A DNA stretch of 57,086 bases from Candidatus Aminicenantota bacterium (GTDB taxonomy: Bacteria > Acidobacteriota > Aminicenantia > Aminicenantales > Aminicenantaceae): NCBI GenBank assembly GCA_011049545.1, contig DRHQ01000054.1, forward strand, positions 1 through 57,086. Direction: 5' to 3'. The translations under genes and the position numbers were made by a program. The stretch's first letter is position 1. Each line of letters opens with the position of its first letter. Below the pieces are notes generated by a model, which saw only the letters and a list, made by a program, of their open reading frames with translations, was not told the origin of the DNA and searched no databases. This document shows, piece after piece, positions 33,679-43,989 of the stretch.

Positions 33679-36600
33679 GCTAACCTTTTTTGGGGCCTTA
33701 AGGGGTTTGAGGCTGTGCTCTTCCAGAATCTCATTCAACTTAGGAATTTCCACACTCATAAATTCATTAAACCTGCTGACAAGTGCATTCACAGCTTCTG
33801 ATAACTCCTTAAGCTGTGATAACTCTGTCTTTGTCGGGACTGACGGATACCCTGAGATGGACCCGCCTAACATCATAACCAGTTGAGAAAGAGAACCTCC
33901 CCTGAGAGCCATTTCTATGGAGCCTCTGTATCCGAATCCCTTGGGTATAATTTCTTCTTCTAATTTGGCGAATTTCTCATCAAAATTCTTGAGAGTAGCT
34001 CTAACAATTTCTGGAGTGCCTTCTTTTTCTTTCAGCACTTCATCCAACTTTTTAAGCTGCCGCCTTATATTTCTTGTAGCTGTGATAGATAAACCCATCT
34101 TCTTGGAATGAGCCATAACTTCAGCGATTTTATCGCTCCGGATAATTCTTTCTTCCTCCTTCATTTGAAACCTTGGATCGGGGTAAACAATTCCTTTTTT
34201 CATCAGTTTCTGATCTTTGACTACCAATTCAATCGTATATTCTCCGGACGCAACAAAAGGATATTCAATAAACCCTATGCCTGAGGGCTTAATCTCTTTT
34301 CCTTCCTTTGTCTTAGGAATATGCCGCAAGTTCCAAGTCTTTCTTTGAACACCTTCTCTTTTGAGAAACTTGAGTTTGGATATTGTATTGCCTTTACTGT
34401 CTTTTATAAAAACTTCAGGCCTCTCTTCGGGCTTCGTTCTAAAGTAAGAGGTTATGGTCATACCGAAAGAAGGGTTTTTAGCAGCATAAATCTGTTTGCT
34501 GTAATATTCGCGGGTGGTTGACCGCAGAAATTGAGTTGCGGGCCGGATGTTGAACAGATAAGAGTCAGAATTAAATACTTCTTCTGTCATCTCCTGGAGA
34601 GGAGCAATGTCATCCATGATCCAAACTCCCATCCCATGCGTTCCGATAATCAGATCATTCTCTCGAGGATGGATAGCAATGTCCCGCACAGCCGCTGTCG
34701 GCAAATTATTCTTAAGCGACAACCAGCTTAGGCCACCGTCAAGGGAGGCATAAATCCCGAATTCTGTCCCGACAAAAAGAAGGTTTTTGTTTTTCAAATC
34801 CTCCCGAATTACATGTACCCAACCAAAAGGCAGGTTTCCCTTGATGGATTTCCAGGTGTTACCGTAATCCGTGGTTTTATAAACATAGGTTCCATAATCA
34901 TCATGACGATGGCCATCAAAAGCAGCATAGGTTGTCCCTGCCTCAAAATGAGAAGCTTCGATACGAGAACACCACGTGTTCGGAGGAAGATTTTTAATTT
35001 TCTTTACAGCATTTTTCCATGTTTTCCCGCCATCACGAGTTATCTGGACATTTCCATCATCAGTTCCGCACCAGATGACTCCTTTCTCAACAGGTGATTC
35101 AGAAATAGTGATTATAGTACAATGGATTTCAGCGCCAGTATTATCCATAGTTATCGGGCCCCCCGAATCTTTTTGCTTCTTTGGGTCATTTGTTGAAAGG
35201 TCCGGGCTGATTATTTCCCAACTATGCCCGCCATTGGTGGTTTTGAATAAATAATTTCCTCCTGTATAAACAGTTTTCGGATCATTAGGGGAAATATAAA
35301 TTGGCGAATTCCAGTTGAAACGATAAGGAGGTTCTTTGATAGAAGCTTGGGGTCTGACAGTTTTGCCTCTTTTTATCCTCATATCAAAACGCGACAATCC
35401 ATTCATTTGATAGTTTCTGTAAATGATATTTGGGTCAGTGGGATCTACTTGAGCGTAGAATCCGTCTCCTCCACCTATCGTATACCAATCAGCATTTGTA
35501 ATCCCCGCAGTGTCTATGCTGGCACTCGGTCCTCCCCAACTGCCATTGTCCTGCAAGCCGCAGTAAACATAATATGGTTTTTTCATATCAAACCCGATCT
35601 GATAAACTTCAGCCAGCGCCATGTGCTGGATAGGATGCCAGTTTTTCCCGCCGTCATAAGTGATATCTATACCGCCGTCATTTCCATCGATCAGGTGAAG
35701 AGGATTGGATGGATCTATCCAGAGAGCATGATGGTCAGGATGGGTTCCTCCTGAAATGAGTTTAAATTTCTTGCCCATGTCTTTTGAAACAAAGGACCCT
35801 CCGGAGAAAACGTAAATGACTTTATCATCGCTGGGATCAATGCGAATCTGGCTGTAGTAAAAAGGCCTGAAATTTACCCGCTTAAAGGTTTCGTTGTCGC
35901 AGGTTCTCTTCCAGCTTTTACCTTTATCCTCTGAACGCCAGATTCCGCCATCCTCATGCTCGATAAGGGCATAAACAACATTTGGGTTGCTCCGGGAAAC
36001 AGCAATTCCTATCCTTCCCATCACTCCTTCTGGTAAATCCTCTGTAAGCTTCGTCCAGGTTCCTCCACCATCCGTTGTCTTATAAAGCCCGCTCCCTGGA
36101 CCACCGCTTGAAAAATAATAGGGAAGCCGGCGGTGTTCATAGGTAGCTGCATAAAGAGTCAGGCTGTCTGAAGGATCGATGGCTAAATCTGCAACGCCAG
36201 TATCCTCGTTTATGTAAAGAACTTTTCTCCATGTTTTTCCGCCGTCCATAGTTTTATAGATGCCCCGCCACTTATTCGGCCCCCAGAGATGACCCATTGC
36301 TGCCACATAGACAATATTCGGGTCTCCGGGATTAATGATTATTCGGCTAATATGGCGGGTATTTTTAAGGCCCATGTTCTTCCACTTCTTTCCTCCATCG
36401 ATGGATTTATACACGCCATCCCCTATGGTGACACTGTTTCTGCATGTTGCTTCTCCTGTACCCACCCAGATAATGTCAGGATGAGATTGAGCGATAGCAA
36501 TATCACCCACAGAGACTGTGTTTTCTTTATGAAAAACAGGCGCCCACGTGATGCCGTTATTCACTGATTTCCAGACGCCACTCGGACCTATGGCTGCGTA

Positions 36601-36795
36601 GATAATCCACGGCTCTTTTTCTACGACATCGATATCTACTGTACGGCCTCCCATAACTGCTGGTCCGATGTTTCTCCATTTGATCTTCTCATACAATTTG
36701 CCGATTTTATCAGCGCTCTGTCCGTATGTGTTTAAAGAAAAACAAATAAAAGAGAGAATAATTCCCAGGATGACAAATGAGCTGGCTTTCTTCAT
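33673..36795 (-). CDS. Large exported VPS10/sortilin-type BNR beta-propeller protein
   Basis: 1040 residues from the ATG at 36795, chosen for AGGAG and the signal peptide (MKKASSFVILGIILSFICFS); a start at 36858 would add 21 residues. There are many BNR/sortilin repeats, each with an S/T-x-D-x-G-x-x-W box ('SVNNGITWAP', 'SIDGGKKWKN', 'TMDGGKTWRK', 'TTDGGGTWTK', 'TRDGGKTWKN', 'SLDGGLSWLS'). They form one or two ten-bladed propellers followed by a C-terminal helical region. In peptide-degrading bacteria such proteins are annotated as glycosyl hydrolase or sortilin-like; binding or scaffolding outside the cell is the safest call. Confidence 0.85.
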   Translation of the reverse strand: MKKASSFVILGIILSFICFSLNTYGQSADKIGKLYEKIKWRNIGPAVMGGRTVDIDVVEKEPWIIYAAIGPSGVWKSVNNGITWAPVFHKENTVSVGDIAIAQSHPDIIWVGTGEATCRNSVTIGDGVYKSIDGGKKWKNMGLKNTRHISRIIINPGDPNIVYVAAMGHLWGPNKWRGIYKTMDGGKTWRKVLYINEDTGVADLAIDPSDSLTLYAATYEHRRLPYYFSSGGPGSGLYKTTDGGGTWTKLTEDLPEGVMGRIGIAVSRSNPNVVYALIEHEDGGIWRSEDKGKSWKRTCDNETFKRVNFRPFYYSQIRIDPSDDKVIYVFSGGSFVSKDMGKKFKLISGGTHPDHHALWIDPSNPLHLIDGNDGGIDITYDGGKNWHPIQHMALAEVYQIGFDMKKPYYVYCGLQDNGSWGGPSASIDTAGITNADWYTIGGGDGFYAQVDPTDPNIIYRNYQMNGLSRFDMRIKRGKTVRPQASIKEPPYRFNWNSPIYISPNDPKTVYTGGNYLFKTTNGGHSWEIISPDLSTNDPKKQKDSGGPITMDNTGAEIHCTIITISESPVEKGVIWCGTDDGNVQITRDGGKTWKNAVKKIKNLPPNTWCSRIEASHFEAGTTYAAFDGHRHDDYGTYVYKTTDYGNTWKSIKGNLPFGWVHVIREDLKNKNLLFVGTEFGIYASLDGGLSWLSLKNNLPTAAVRDIAIHPRENDLIIGTHGMGVWIMDDIAPLQEMTEEVFNSDSYLFNIRPATQFLRSTTREYYSKQIYAAKNPSFGMTITSYFRTKPEERPEVFIKDSKGNTISKLKFLKREGVQRKTWNLRHIPKTKEGKEIKPSGIGFIEYPFVASGEYTIELVVKDQKLMKKGIVYPDPRFQMKEEERIIRSDKIAEVMAHSKKMGLSITATRNIRRQLKKLDEVLKEKEGTPEIVRATLKNFDEKFAKLEEEIIPKGFGYRGSIEMALRGGSLSQLVMMLGGSISGYPSVPTKTELSQLKELSEAVNALVSRFNEFMSVEIPKLNEILEEHSLKPLKAPKKVSL

Positions 36796-37024
36796 GATTA
36801 CTCCTTTTTCGTCTAAAGAATTTTCTTGAATTAAAAAAATACTTTTTAGGAAAAACACTTTATTTTATATAAAGTGATTGGAAAAGAAAATAATTTTATG
36901 ACTTTTTACCGTTTTTTCTTTACTATTCAGAAATTAAATGATAGCTTTTTCTTTTTTTTCTCGTGATGATTAATTTAGGATACTAGTTTTTTTCATCCAA
37001 TAAACTCCAAAAAAGGAGGTAGGA

Positions 37025-39076
37025 ATGTTTCATCGTCTAATTTGTTTTCTTTTTCTTTTCCTGAGCATAGCCTTTGTTATTACTGCGCAACCCGGAGAAC
37101 TTTCTTTTGACATCTACCACAAGCCAAAAGAAGTCAATTCTTTTCTTAAATCCTGGAGTTCAAAGTACCCTCAGCTTACTAAGCTCATCAATATTGGCAA
37201 AAGTTCAGGAAAAAATGATTTGTTTGTCTTTCGAATTGCCGCAGGGAGTAAAGGCAGCCCTGGTCCTGATTCCAGGCCGGCTGTATTCGTATCGGCAAAC
37301 ATAGAAGGTGTCCACCCAGTAGGAACCGAAGCCGCTCTCATGCTCATTCAGAAACTTTTAACCAAATACGGCTCTGACAGTAAAATTACATCCCTTCTCG
37401 AAAAAAGAACCATATATGTAGCTCCACTCCTTAATCCTGATGCTGCCTATAGCTTCTTTGCTCGGATACGTATTGAGCGTCGGAGGAATAATAATCCCGT
37501 TGATGATGATTTAGATGAATTAATCGATGAGGATGGCCCTGACGACCTGAACAAAGACGGTCTTATCACTCAAATGAGAGTCAAAGATCCAGAAGGGCAA
37601 ATGATTCCAGATCCAACAGAACCTCGTTTAATGCGCCAGGCTGACCCGAAGAAAGGCGAAAAAGGAATTTATAAAATCTACACAGAGGGACTGGACAATG
37701 ATATGGACGGAAACTACAACGAAGATCCACCTGGAGGTACTGAAATCAACCGTAATTTCCCCCATGACTTTGAGTATTATATCAAAGCTGCCGGCCTCTG
37801 GCCGGTCTCTCAAAAAGAAACAATTGCTCTTGTAAAATTTCTCGTTTCCCATCCTAACATAGCGATGGTCTTGAATTTCTCGACTGAAAACACATTTCTC
37901 AATCTCCAACAAACAGGCCAGGCAAAGGCACCCGGAGCTAAAGTCAAAGTTCCCCAGCGTTTTGCCACTTTTCTAGGATTGGAAGCCGATAAAGAATACG
38001 ATATGAAGGAACTCATAAATATCCTTAAGGGGATGCCAATTTTGGGAGGCATGGAGATCAATGAAAGCATGATAGCCATGATGCTCGGATTGGGACCTGC
38101 CATGAGTATCGACATAAAAGATAGTCCGTACATAGAGGCGGTTCAAAAAGATTACAAGGATGGATTGAAAAAAGCAAAGCTCGACTATCCAGAAAAAAGA
38201 GCTAAAGGTGTAGGCAAAGGTTCCTTTATTGCTTACTGCTATTACCAGTCTGGCGTCCAGGTCTTTTCTTCAGACCTATGGGGGATACCAGAGCCTGAGA
38301 AAGAACCTGCAGATAAGGATGCTTTGACAGTTGAAAAACTGAAATCCATGTCATCTGAAGAATTCCTGGCACTTGGCGAGGAAAAGATAGCAGCTTTTCT
38401 AAAAGAAAAGGGGGTTCCGTCAAATTACAACGCCTCGATGTTAATGAACATGGTAAAATCCGGAAGAGTCACTCCTGAAAGGATGGTCCAGATGATGGAA
38501 AAAATGCCCCAAAAACCCGCAGTCAAAGAAGGTGAACATCCCGATTCCTACATTCTTAAGTGGTCTGATTCGGTACTCAAGGGAAGTGGATTTGTTGACT
38601 GGAAGCCTTACCAACACCCGACCTTAGGCAATGTGGAGATAGGAGGATTTATTCCTTTTTTGAAAACGACACCTCCCCCATTTGAAATAGAAAAGACGAT
38701 CGCTTTCCATACCGATTTCTATATTGATCTGATGGGTCGTCTTCCCCGTCTTGAGATAAAAGAGACCAAGGTCGAAGCCCTTGAAGATGGCCTGTATCAG
38801 GTTACGGCCTACTTTACCAATACTGGCTGGTTTCCGACTTCAACCGCCCAGGGAGTACGAGCAAGGACTTCCTGGCCAATAAGAGTTCAGCTTAAAACAA
38901 GCAAAGGGCAGTCTATCTTTTCCGGGCGCTCGCTGGTTAACATCCCCTCTATCGGAGGAAGCGGAGATACAAAAAAGACGGAATGGACAATAAGAGGTAG
39001 AAAAGGTTCAAAAATCACGATAACTGCTAAAACTCCAAAACTTGACACAGTGACGACGACGGTCGTCCTTCAATGA
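37025..39076 (+). CDS. M14 carboxypeptidase-like protein with altered zinc ligands
   Basis: 683 residues with signal peptide (MFHRLICFLFLFLSIAFVITA) and AAGGAGGTAGG upstream. It aligns with the downstream M14 enzyme through 'INIGKSSGKNDLFV', 'EINRNFPHDF' (Asn-Arg substrate site) and the D-x-D-rich insert 'DEDGPDDLNKDGLITQM'. But the ligand motif H-G-N-E is here E-G-V-H (Glu94, His97), the third His is Ser ('LNFSTEN'), and the catalytic Glu is Asp ('FSSDLW'). It also has an insert of about 100 residues ('GMEINESMIAMMLGLG'). This is probably a non-catalytic or re-purposed paralogue working with its neighbour 13 bp downstream. Confidence 0.8.
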   Translation: MFHRLICFLFLFLSIAFVITAQPGELSFDIYHKPKEVNSFLKSWSSKYPQLTKLINIGKSSGKNDLFVFRIAAGSKGSPGPDSRPAVFVSANIEGVHPVGTEAALMLIQKLLTKYGSDSKITSLLEKRTIYVAPLLNPDAAYSFFARIRIERRRNNNPVDDDLDELIDEDGPDDLNKDGLITQMRVKDPEGQMIPDPTEPRLMRQADPKKGEKGIYKIYTEGLDNDMDGNYNEDPPGGTEINRNFPHDFEYYIKAAGLWPVSQKETIALVKFLVSHPNIAMVLNFSTENTFLNLQQTGQAKAPGAKVKVPQRFATFLGLEADKEYDMKELINILKGMPILGGMEINESMIAMMLGLGPAMSIDIKDSPYIEAVQKDYKDGLKKAKLDYPEKRAKGVGKGSFIAYCYYQSGVQVFSSDLWGIPEPEKEPADKDALTVEKLKSMSSEEFLALGEEKIAAFLKEKGVPSNYNASMLMNMVKSGRVTPERMVQMMEKMPQKPAVKEGEHPDSYILKWSDSVLKGSGFVDWKPYQHPTLGNVEIGGFIPFLKTTPPPFEIEKTIAFHTDFYIDLMGRLPRLEIKETKVEALEDGLYQVTAYFTNTGWFPTSTAQGVRARTSWPIRVQLKTSKGQSIFSGRSLVNIPSIGGSGDTKKTEWTIRGRKGSKITITAKTPKLDTVTTTVVLQ

Positions 39077-39089
39077 TAGGGAGGAAAAA

Positions 39090-40850
39090 ATGCGTAAAAA
39101 TAAAATCTTTTTAGTTTTCATCAGCGCTGTTCTTTGTCTAACATTCTTTACTCCGAAAACGATATCTGCGGCTGAGGTTAAGCTTTCTTTTGACCATTTT
39201 TATGACCATGCCGAACTCACAAAAGCCCTTAAGGCCCTGGAAAAAGCCAATCCGCAGTTAATGAAAGTTATATCACTCGGAAAATCGCATCAGGGACGCG
39301 ATATTTGGGCTGTTATTCTCAACAATCCTAAGACGGGGCCAGCAGAGCATAAACCTGGCTTTTACATTGACGGCAACATACACGGCAATGAGGTTCAGGG
39401 AACAGAGGTTACTTTATACGCAATCTGGTACCTGTTAAAAAATCATGGAAAGACAGATCTTGCCACTCGCCTGCTGGATGAAAAAGCATTTTATGCAATA
39501 CCGACCATGAATCCTGACAGCCGAGATTACTTCATCAACAAGGCAGAAGCACATCGTACAGGGCTCATACCCTACGACAGTGACCGCGACGGCGTTGCGG
39601 ATGAAGACGGACCTGAAGATCTGAATGGAGACGGTTTCATCACCCAAATGCGAAAAAAAGACTCTGATGGCCGTTACAAAGCTCATCCTGATGATCCCAG
39701 AATTATGATTCTTGTAAGACCAGGAGAAAAAGGTGAATATACCCTTTTGGACGATGAAGGCATCGACAACGATGGTGATGGCCGCATAAACGAGGACGGA
39801 CTTGGTGGATATGACATGAACCGCAATTACGGTTTTAACTGGCAGCCCAATTATGCCCAAAGCGGTGCAGGCGACTATCCTTTCTGCTTTCCGGAGACAA
39901 GGGCCACACGCGATTTCCTCCTGGACCATCCAAACATCATGGGAGGACAAAACTTTCACAATACCGGCGGTATGATACTTAGAGGGCCCGGGGCAAAAAA
40001 TATGGGTGAATATTCCCCAGCTGATAAAAAAGTCTATGACTACATCGGAAAAAAAGGCGAAAAAATTATTCCTGGCTATAACTATTTAATTGTGTACAAG
40101 GATCTGTATACAGTCTATGGCGGAAGCATTGATTTCCTTTACAGCGTTCTTGGCATTTACACCTTCAGCAACGAGTTAGATATGGATCCATCTTTTTTCT
40201 TTCCTGCGGGAGGGCAAGAAAGGGATGAGGAAGAAGAAAATGAGGAGCTAAGGAGAATGCGCTCCCTTGCCCAAAAACTTGAAGAAATGACTTACCATGA
40301 CCTGGTGCTTTTAGGCGAACAATTTTCTGATTGGACGCCTTACAAGCATCCTCTCTACGGCGATATTGAAATTGGCGGGATTAAAATCTATGGAACCCGG
40401 GTGCCGCCTCTTTTCCAGTTGGCTGATACCTGCCACCGCAATGCAGCCTTCTGTTTCTTCCACGCTGACCAACTGCCTCGTCTCGCTTTTGATAAACTAG
40501 CAGTTAAAAAGCTGGAAAGGGACCTCTATCAAATAGATATCTCTGTCAAAAATACCCGTGTAACTCCTTCTATCTCTGCTGTGGCTCACGAAAAAAAACT
40601 GCATCGCCCCGATCGAATCAAGGTTGAGGGGAAGAATGTCAAACTTCTCGCCTCAGGCCGGTTGACTGATCGTTTCCGTGGGATTACGCAAAAAGTCAAA
40701 ACTCGCGAAGATTTAATTTGGATTGAATCAGGAGTTCCCGGCTTTGGTAAAGTCGACTACCGCTTACTGGTCAAAGGAAAAGGCAGTATAAAAATAATCT
40801 ACGATTCTCTCAAAGGTGGATACCTTACAAAAACTGTGACTCTAAAGTAA
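39090..40850 (+). CDS. Secreted M14 zinc carboxypeptidase
   Basis: 586 residues: signal peptide, then 'VISLGKSHQGRDIW', 'YIDGNIHGNEVQGTE' (zinc ligands His98 and Glu101), 'GYDMNRNYGFNW' (Arg of the substrate site), 'GGQNFHNTGGM' (third zinc His) and 'YTFSNELDMDP' (catalytic Glu). Two Asp-rich loops ('DSDRDGVADEDGPEDLNGDG', 'DNDGDGRINEDG') look like calcium-binding EF-hand/dockerin-type loops inserted in the catalytic domain. A C-terminal beta domain follows. It is co-transcribed with the degenerate paralogue upstream (13-bp gap). Confidence 0.92.
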   Translation: MRKNKIFLVFISAVLCLTFFTPKTISAAEVKLSFDHFYDHAELTKALKALEKANPQLMKVISLGKSHQGRDIWAVILNNPKTGPAEHKPGFYIDGNIHGNEVQGTEVTLYAIWYLLKNHGKTDLATRLLDEKAFYAIPTMNPDSRDYFINKAEAHRTGLIPYDSDRDGVADEDGPEDLNGDGFITQMRKKDSDGRYKAHPDDPRIMILVRPGEKGEYTLLDDEGIDNDGDGRINEDGLGGYDMNRNYGFNWQPNYAQSGAGDYPFCFPETRATRDFLLDHPNIMGGQNFHNTGGMILRGPGAKNMGEYSPADKKVYDYIGKKGEKIIPGYNYLIVYKDLYTVYGGSIDFLYSVLGIYTFSNELDMDPSFFFPAGGQERDEEEENEELRRMRSLAQKLEEMTYHDLVLLGEQFSDWTPYKHPLYGDIEIGGIKIYGTRVPPLFQLADTCHRNAAFCFFHADQLPRLAFDKLAVKKLERDLYQIDISVKNTRVTPSISAVAHEKKLHRPDRIKVEGKNVKLLASGRLTDRFRGITQKVKTREDLIWIESGVPGFGKVDYRLLVKGKGSIKIIYDSLKGGYLTKTVTLK

Positions 40851-41060
40851 GAAAAGAAATCATTATCTCCTTTTCTTAAAGCTTGCCTTCCATAAGGCCT
40901 TCCTTTTTTAGCGTTATCGCTATTTTTTTTAAAACAAAAAGTCTTTTTAATACGTATTAAGTATGTATGCATCTTTTTTGTATTTTTTGACGTATTAATA
41001 AATGAAGCTGATGGATAATAATATTTTCTTAATTAACGATCTTCCACAAGGAACTATCAT

Positions 41061-43718
41061 ATGGGAAAAAGATCTGCAATCATAATTATTTTGTTATTGC
41101 CGCTACTTTTATCGGCTAAACCTCCCGAACCTCAAGAACAAAAAACCGTTCAAGCTGTCCGCGCTAACGGACCTATTAATATTGATGGTGTTTTAGATGA
41201 AACAGCCTGGCAGGAAGAAGGATACAGCGATTTTATCCAGTCAGATCCAACTGATGGCGCCCAGCCGACAGAAAAAACTAAGGTCTGGGTAGCCTATGAT
41301 GAAAAATCTCTTTATGTGGCTGCTCGCCTGTATGATTCGCAGCCGGAATTGATTACCAGCCGATTGGGACGCCGGGATGATTTTGTCGACTCTGACTGGT
41401 TTATATTTGCTGTAGATCCTTATTATGACCGGCGCTCCGGTTATCAGTTTGCTGTAAATCCTGCCGGCTCTATCGTTGACTGGACACTTTTAAATGATGA
41501 GTGGAATGATTCGACCTGGGATGGTGTCTGGGAATGGAAAGCTCTGATCGATAAGGAAGGTTGGACTGTTGAAATCAGAATCCCTTATAATCAACTGCGT
41601 TTTCCGAAGAAAGAAGAATATGTATGGGGAGTGAATTTTCGCAGAGTTATCAAACGCAAAAACGAGAAAGTCGGTTTTGTTTGGGTTCCCAAAGAAGATA
41701 GCGGCTATGTCTCCCGTTTTGCCCAACTTTTGGGAATCCAGGATATTCGTCCTGGCCGGCTCATTGAGTTCCTTCCCTTCTCTGTTGTCCAGGCCCAATA
41801 CAGCCCCGAAGAATCAGGCAACCCTTTCGAGACTGGACAAAAATATTTAGGAAATGCAGGATTCGACCTTAAGATCGGATTAAAAAGTAATTTAACGCTG
41901 GATACAACCGTTAATCCTGATTTCGGGCAGGTTGAGGTTGATCCGGCTGTGATTAACCTGAGTGATTATGAGACATACTTTTCGGAGAAGAGACCGTTTT
42001 TTATCGAAGGCTCAAGCATCTTCGATCAGTTTGGCCGAGGGGGAGCCACCAGCAATGCCAGTATAAGCTGGAGCTCGCCTTCTTTCTTCTACAGCCGCCG
42101 GATTGGCAGGGCTCCCCAAGGCGATGTCGAACAGGATGGCCATGTAAATTTTCCTGACAGGTCGACAATATTAGGTGCTTTTAAACTCACAGGTAAAGTG
42201 GGAAAAGGCTGGAACATCGGATTCATCAATGCCCTGACAGCGAGGGAATATGCAGAGATTGATTCTGGAGGAGCACGCTTTAAAAAAGAAGTGGAACCTT
42301 TTTCTTATTATGGAGTGCTCAGAACTCTGAGAGAGTTTAATGAGGGAAAGCAAGGGCTCGGCTTCATTGCTACTTCTGTTGTCCGGGATTTAAGAAACGA
42401 AAACCTTGAGGGCATTCTAAATAAAAATGCTTTCTCTCTGGCCGTTGATGGCTGGACGTTTCTTGATAAAGACAAAACCTGGGTTACTGGCGGCTGGATT
42501 GGAGGTACCCGGATCAAAGGAAGCCAAACAGCAATTCTGGAGTTACAAAAATCTTCTCTACATTATTACCAGCGGCCGGATGCTACCCATGTTGAGGTGA
42601 ACGAAGAAGCGACTTCTCTCAGCGGCTGGGGGGGAAGATTCTATATAAACAAGCAAAAGGGTAATTTTCTTTTTAATGCGGCTTTTGGTGCGCTGTCTCC
42701 AGGTTTTGATCCAAATGATGTCGGATTCCAATCCGCAAACTCTGACAAAATCAATGCCCATCTGCTTACGGGCTACTATTGGCCCCACCCGGGAAAAATC
42801 TTCCGCAACATATTAATTTATGGTGGTCCTTTCCGGAACTATGACTTCGCCGGCAATAAGACCTGGGATGGATTCTTGCTCATTGTCGAGGGCAAATTCT
42901 TAAACTACTGGGGATTTAATACAATGCTTGCTTATAATCCCCAAACCATCAGCAACACCTTAACTAGAGGTGGACCTCTAGCCCTCCTTCCATCCGGTTA
43001 TCAAATTAACCTCAACCTCAGTACAGACAGCCGGAAACCAGTAGTCATTTCAGGGCACGGAAGTTACTATTCAAGGCCCACTGATGGCTACAGCTTGAGC
43101 AGCAGTATTTCTCTGCGCTGGAAGCCAAGGACCAACATCAGTTTCTCTTTTGGCCCAGGCTATTCTGTTCGGAGATCGAGCATCCAATGGGTAACCAGAG
43201 TGGATGATCCCTTGATGGCTGAAACGTTTGGAAGTCGATACGTTTTTGGCGACTATTTTCAGAGAATGCTATCCAGCAACATCAGGTTGGACTGGACTTT
43301 CACTCCTAATTTGAGCCTGCAGCTCTACCTCCAGCCTCTTCTGGCTGTGGGAGAGTATAACCAATTCAAAGAACTCGCCAGACCAAAAAAATATGAGTAC
43401 AATCTCTTTGGTGAAGACGGATCCACGATCTCTTATTCCGATGCCGATGAAGAATATACAGTTGATCCTGATGGGCCCGGACCGGCACCAGATTTTTCTT
43501 TTGGTAATCCAGACTTCAACTTCAAATCCCTCCGAGGTACCATTGTTCTAAGGTGGGAGTATTTGCCTGGTTCTATACTCTATTTTGTCTGGACACAGAA
43601 TCGCGCTGACGAGGCAAATCCCGGAGATTTCAATTTCAGACGTGATATGGGAGATCTGTTTACAGCTCCAGGAGATAATATTTTCTTAATAAAAATTTCC
43701 TATCGCTGGAACCTATAA
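41061..43718 (+). CDS. DUF5916 outer-membrane protein with carbohydrate-binding-like N-terminal domain
   Basis: 885 residues with signal peptide. Residues 30-210 form a CBM9-like beta-sandwich ('INIDGVLDETAWQEE', 'VAYDEKSLYVAARLYD', 'GWTVEIRIPYNQLRF'). The rest is a DUF5916 beta-barrel with many alternating aromatic strands, the marker 'NPDFGQVEVDPAVINLSDYETYFSEKRPFFIEG', and a C-terminal 'NIFLIKISYRWNL' ending in aromatic-x-x, typical of barrels folded by the BAM complex. It probably takes part in uptake or surface binding. It follows the M14 pair in the same orientation after a 210-bp gap in which I see no gene. Confidence 0.88.
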   Translation: MGKRSAIIIILLLPLLLSAKPPEPQEQKTVQAVRANGPINIDGVLDETAWQEEGYSDFIQSDPTDGAQPTEKTKVWVAYDEKSLYVAARLYDSQPELITSRLGRRDDFVDSDWFIFAVDPYYDRRSGYQFAVNPAGSIVDWTLLNDEWNDSTWDGVWEWKALIDKEGWTVEIRIPYNQLRFPKKEEYVWGVNFRRVIKRKNEKVGFVWVPKEDSGYVSRFAQLLGIQDIRPGRLIEFLPFSVVQAQYSPEESGNPFETGQKYLGNAGFDLKIGLKSNLTLDTTVNPDFGQVEVDPAVINLSDYETYFSEKRPFFIEGSSIFDQFGRGGATSNASISWSSPSFFYSRRIGRAPQGDVEQDGHVNFPDRSTILGAFKLTGKVGKGWNIGFINALTAREYAEIDSGGARFKKEVEPFSYYGVLRTLREFNEGKQGLGFIATSVVRDLRNENLEGILNKNAFSLAVDGWTFLDKDKTWVTGGWIGGTRIKGSQTAILELQKSSLHYYQRPDATHVEVNEEATSLSGWGGRFYINKQKGNFLFNAAFGALSPGFDPNDVGFQSANSDKINAHLLTGYYWPHPGKIFRNILIYGGPFRNYDFAGNKTWDGFLLIVEGKFLNYWGFNTMLAYNPQTISNTLTRGGPLALLPSGYQINLNLSTDSRKPVVISGHGSYYSRPTDGYSLSSSISLRWKPRTNISFSFGPGYSVRRSSIQWVTRVDDPLMAETFGSRYVFGDYFQRMLSSNIRLDWTFTPNLSLQLYLQPLLAVGEYNQFKELARPKKYEYNLFGEDGSTISYSDADEEYTVDPDGPGPAPDFSFGNPDFNFKSLRGTIVLRWEYLPGSILYFVWTQNRADEANPGDFNFRRDMGDLFTAPGDNIFLIKISYRWNL

Positions 43719-43884
43719 AAAAGAAAAAGTAGCCTGTCCCCTTTTTTGTGATAAATTCAAATTGCTCATTTATTCATGCACTAACAACACAGGAGAAAAT
43801 TTGTTTCAAATAAGAAAAAAAATGTCTATAATAATTTTGCTAGCCTGGACTATTACCGGATCGAGTTTACCGCAGATGCGAGGC

Positions 43885-43925
43885 ACAGGGTATGCGGCTG
43901 TGGTTCTTCACAGCAAATGCCCTGT
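43885..43925. repeat. Palindromic hairpin element
   Basis: ACAGGGTATGCGGCTGTG, a 6-nt loop GTTCTT, then CACAGCAAATGCCCTGT: an imperfect long stem. It is flanked by a direct repeat GCAGATGCG (43872-43880 and 43932-43940). It resembles the REP-like intergenic elements with C-G-C-A-T-C-T-G-C ends found in many bacteria. It lies between the DUF5916 and DUF3795 genes. Confidence 0.55.
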
Positions 43926-43989
43926 AACGAAGCAGATGCGGTGAAATCGGCCCGCCCGAAGGGTAAATTAGGTAGTAAAGGAGATACAG

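Noticed and set aside
39435-39959. 174-residue minus-strand frame inside the M14 gene
   Set aside because: Shadow of the carboxypeptidase whose zinc motifs are clear on the plus strand.
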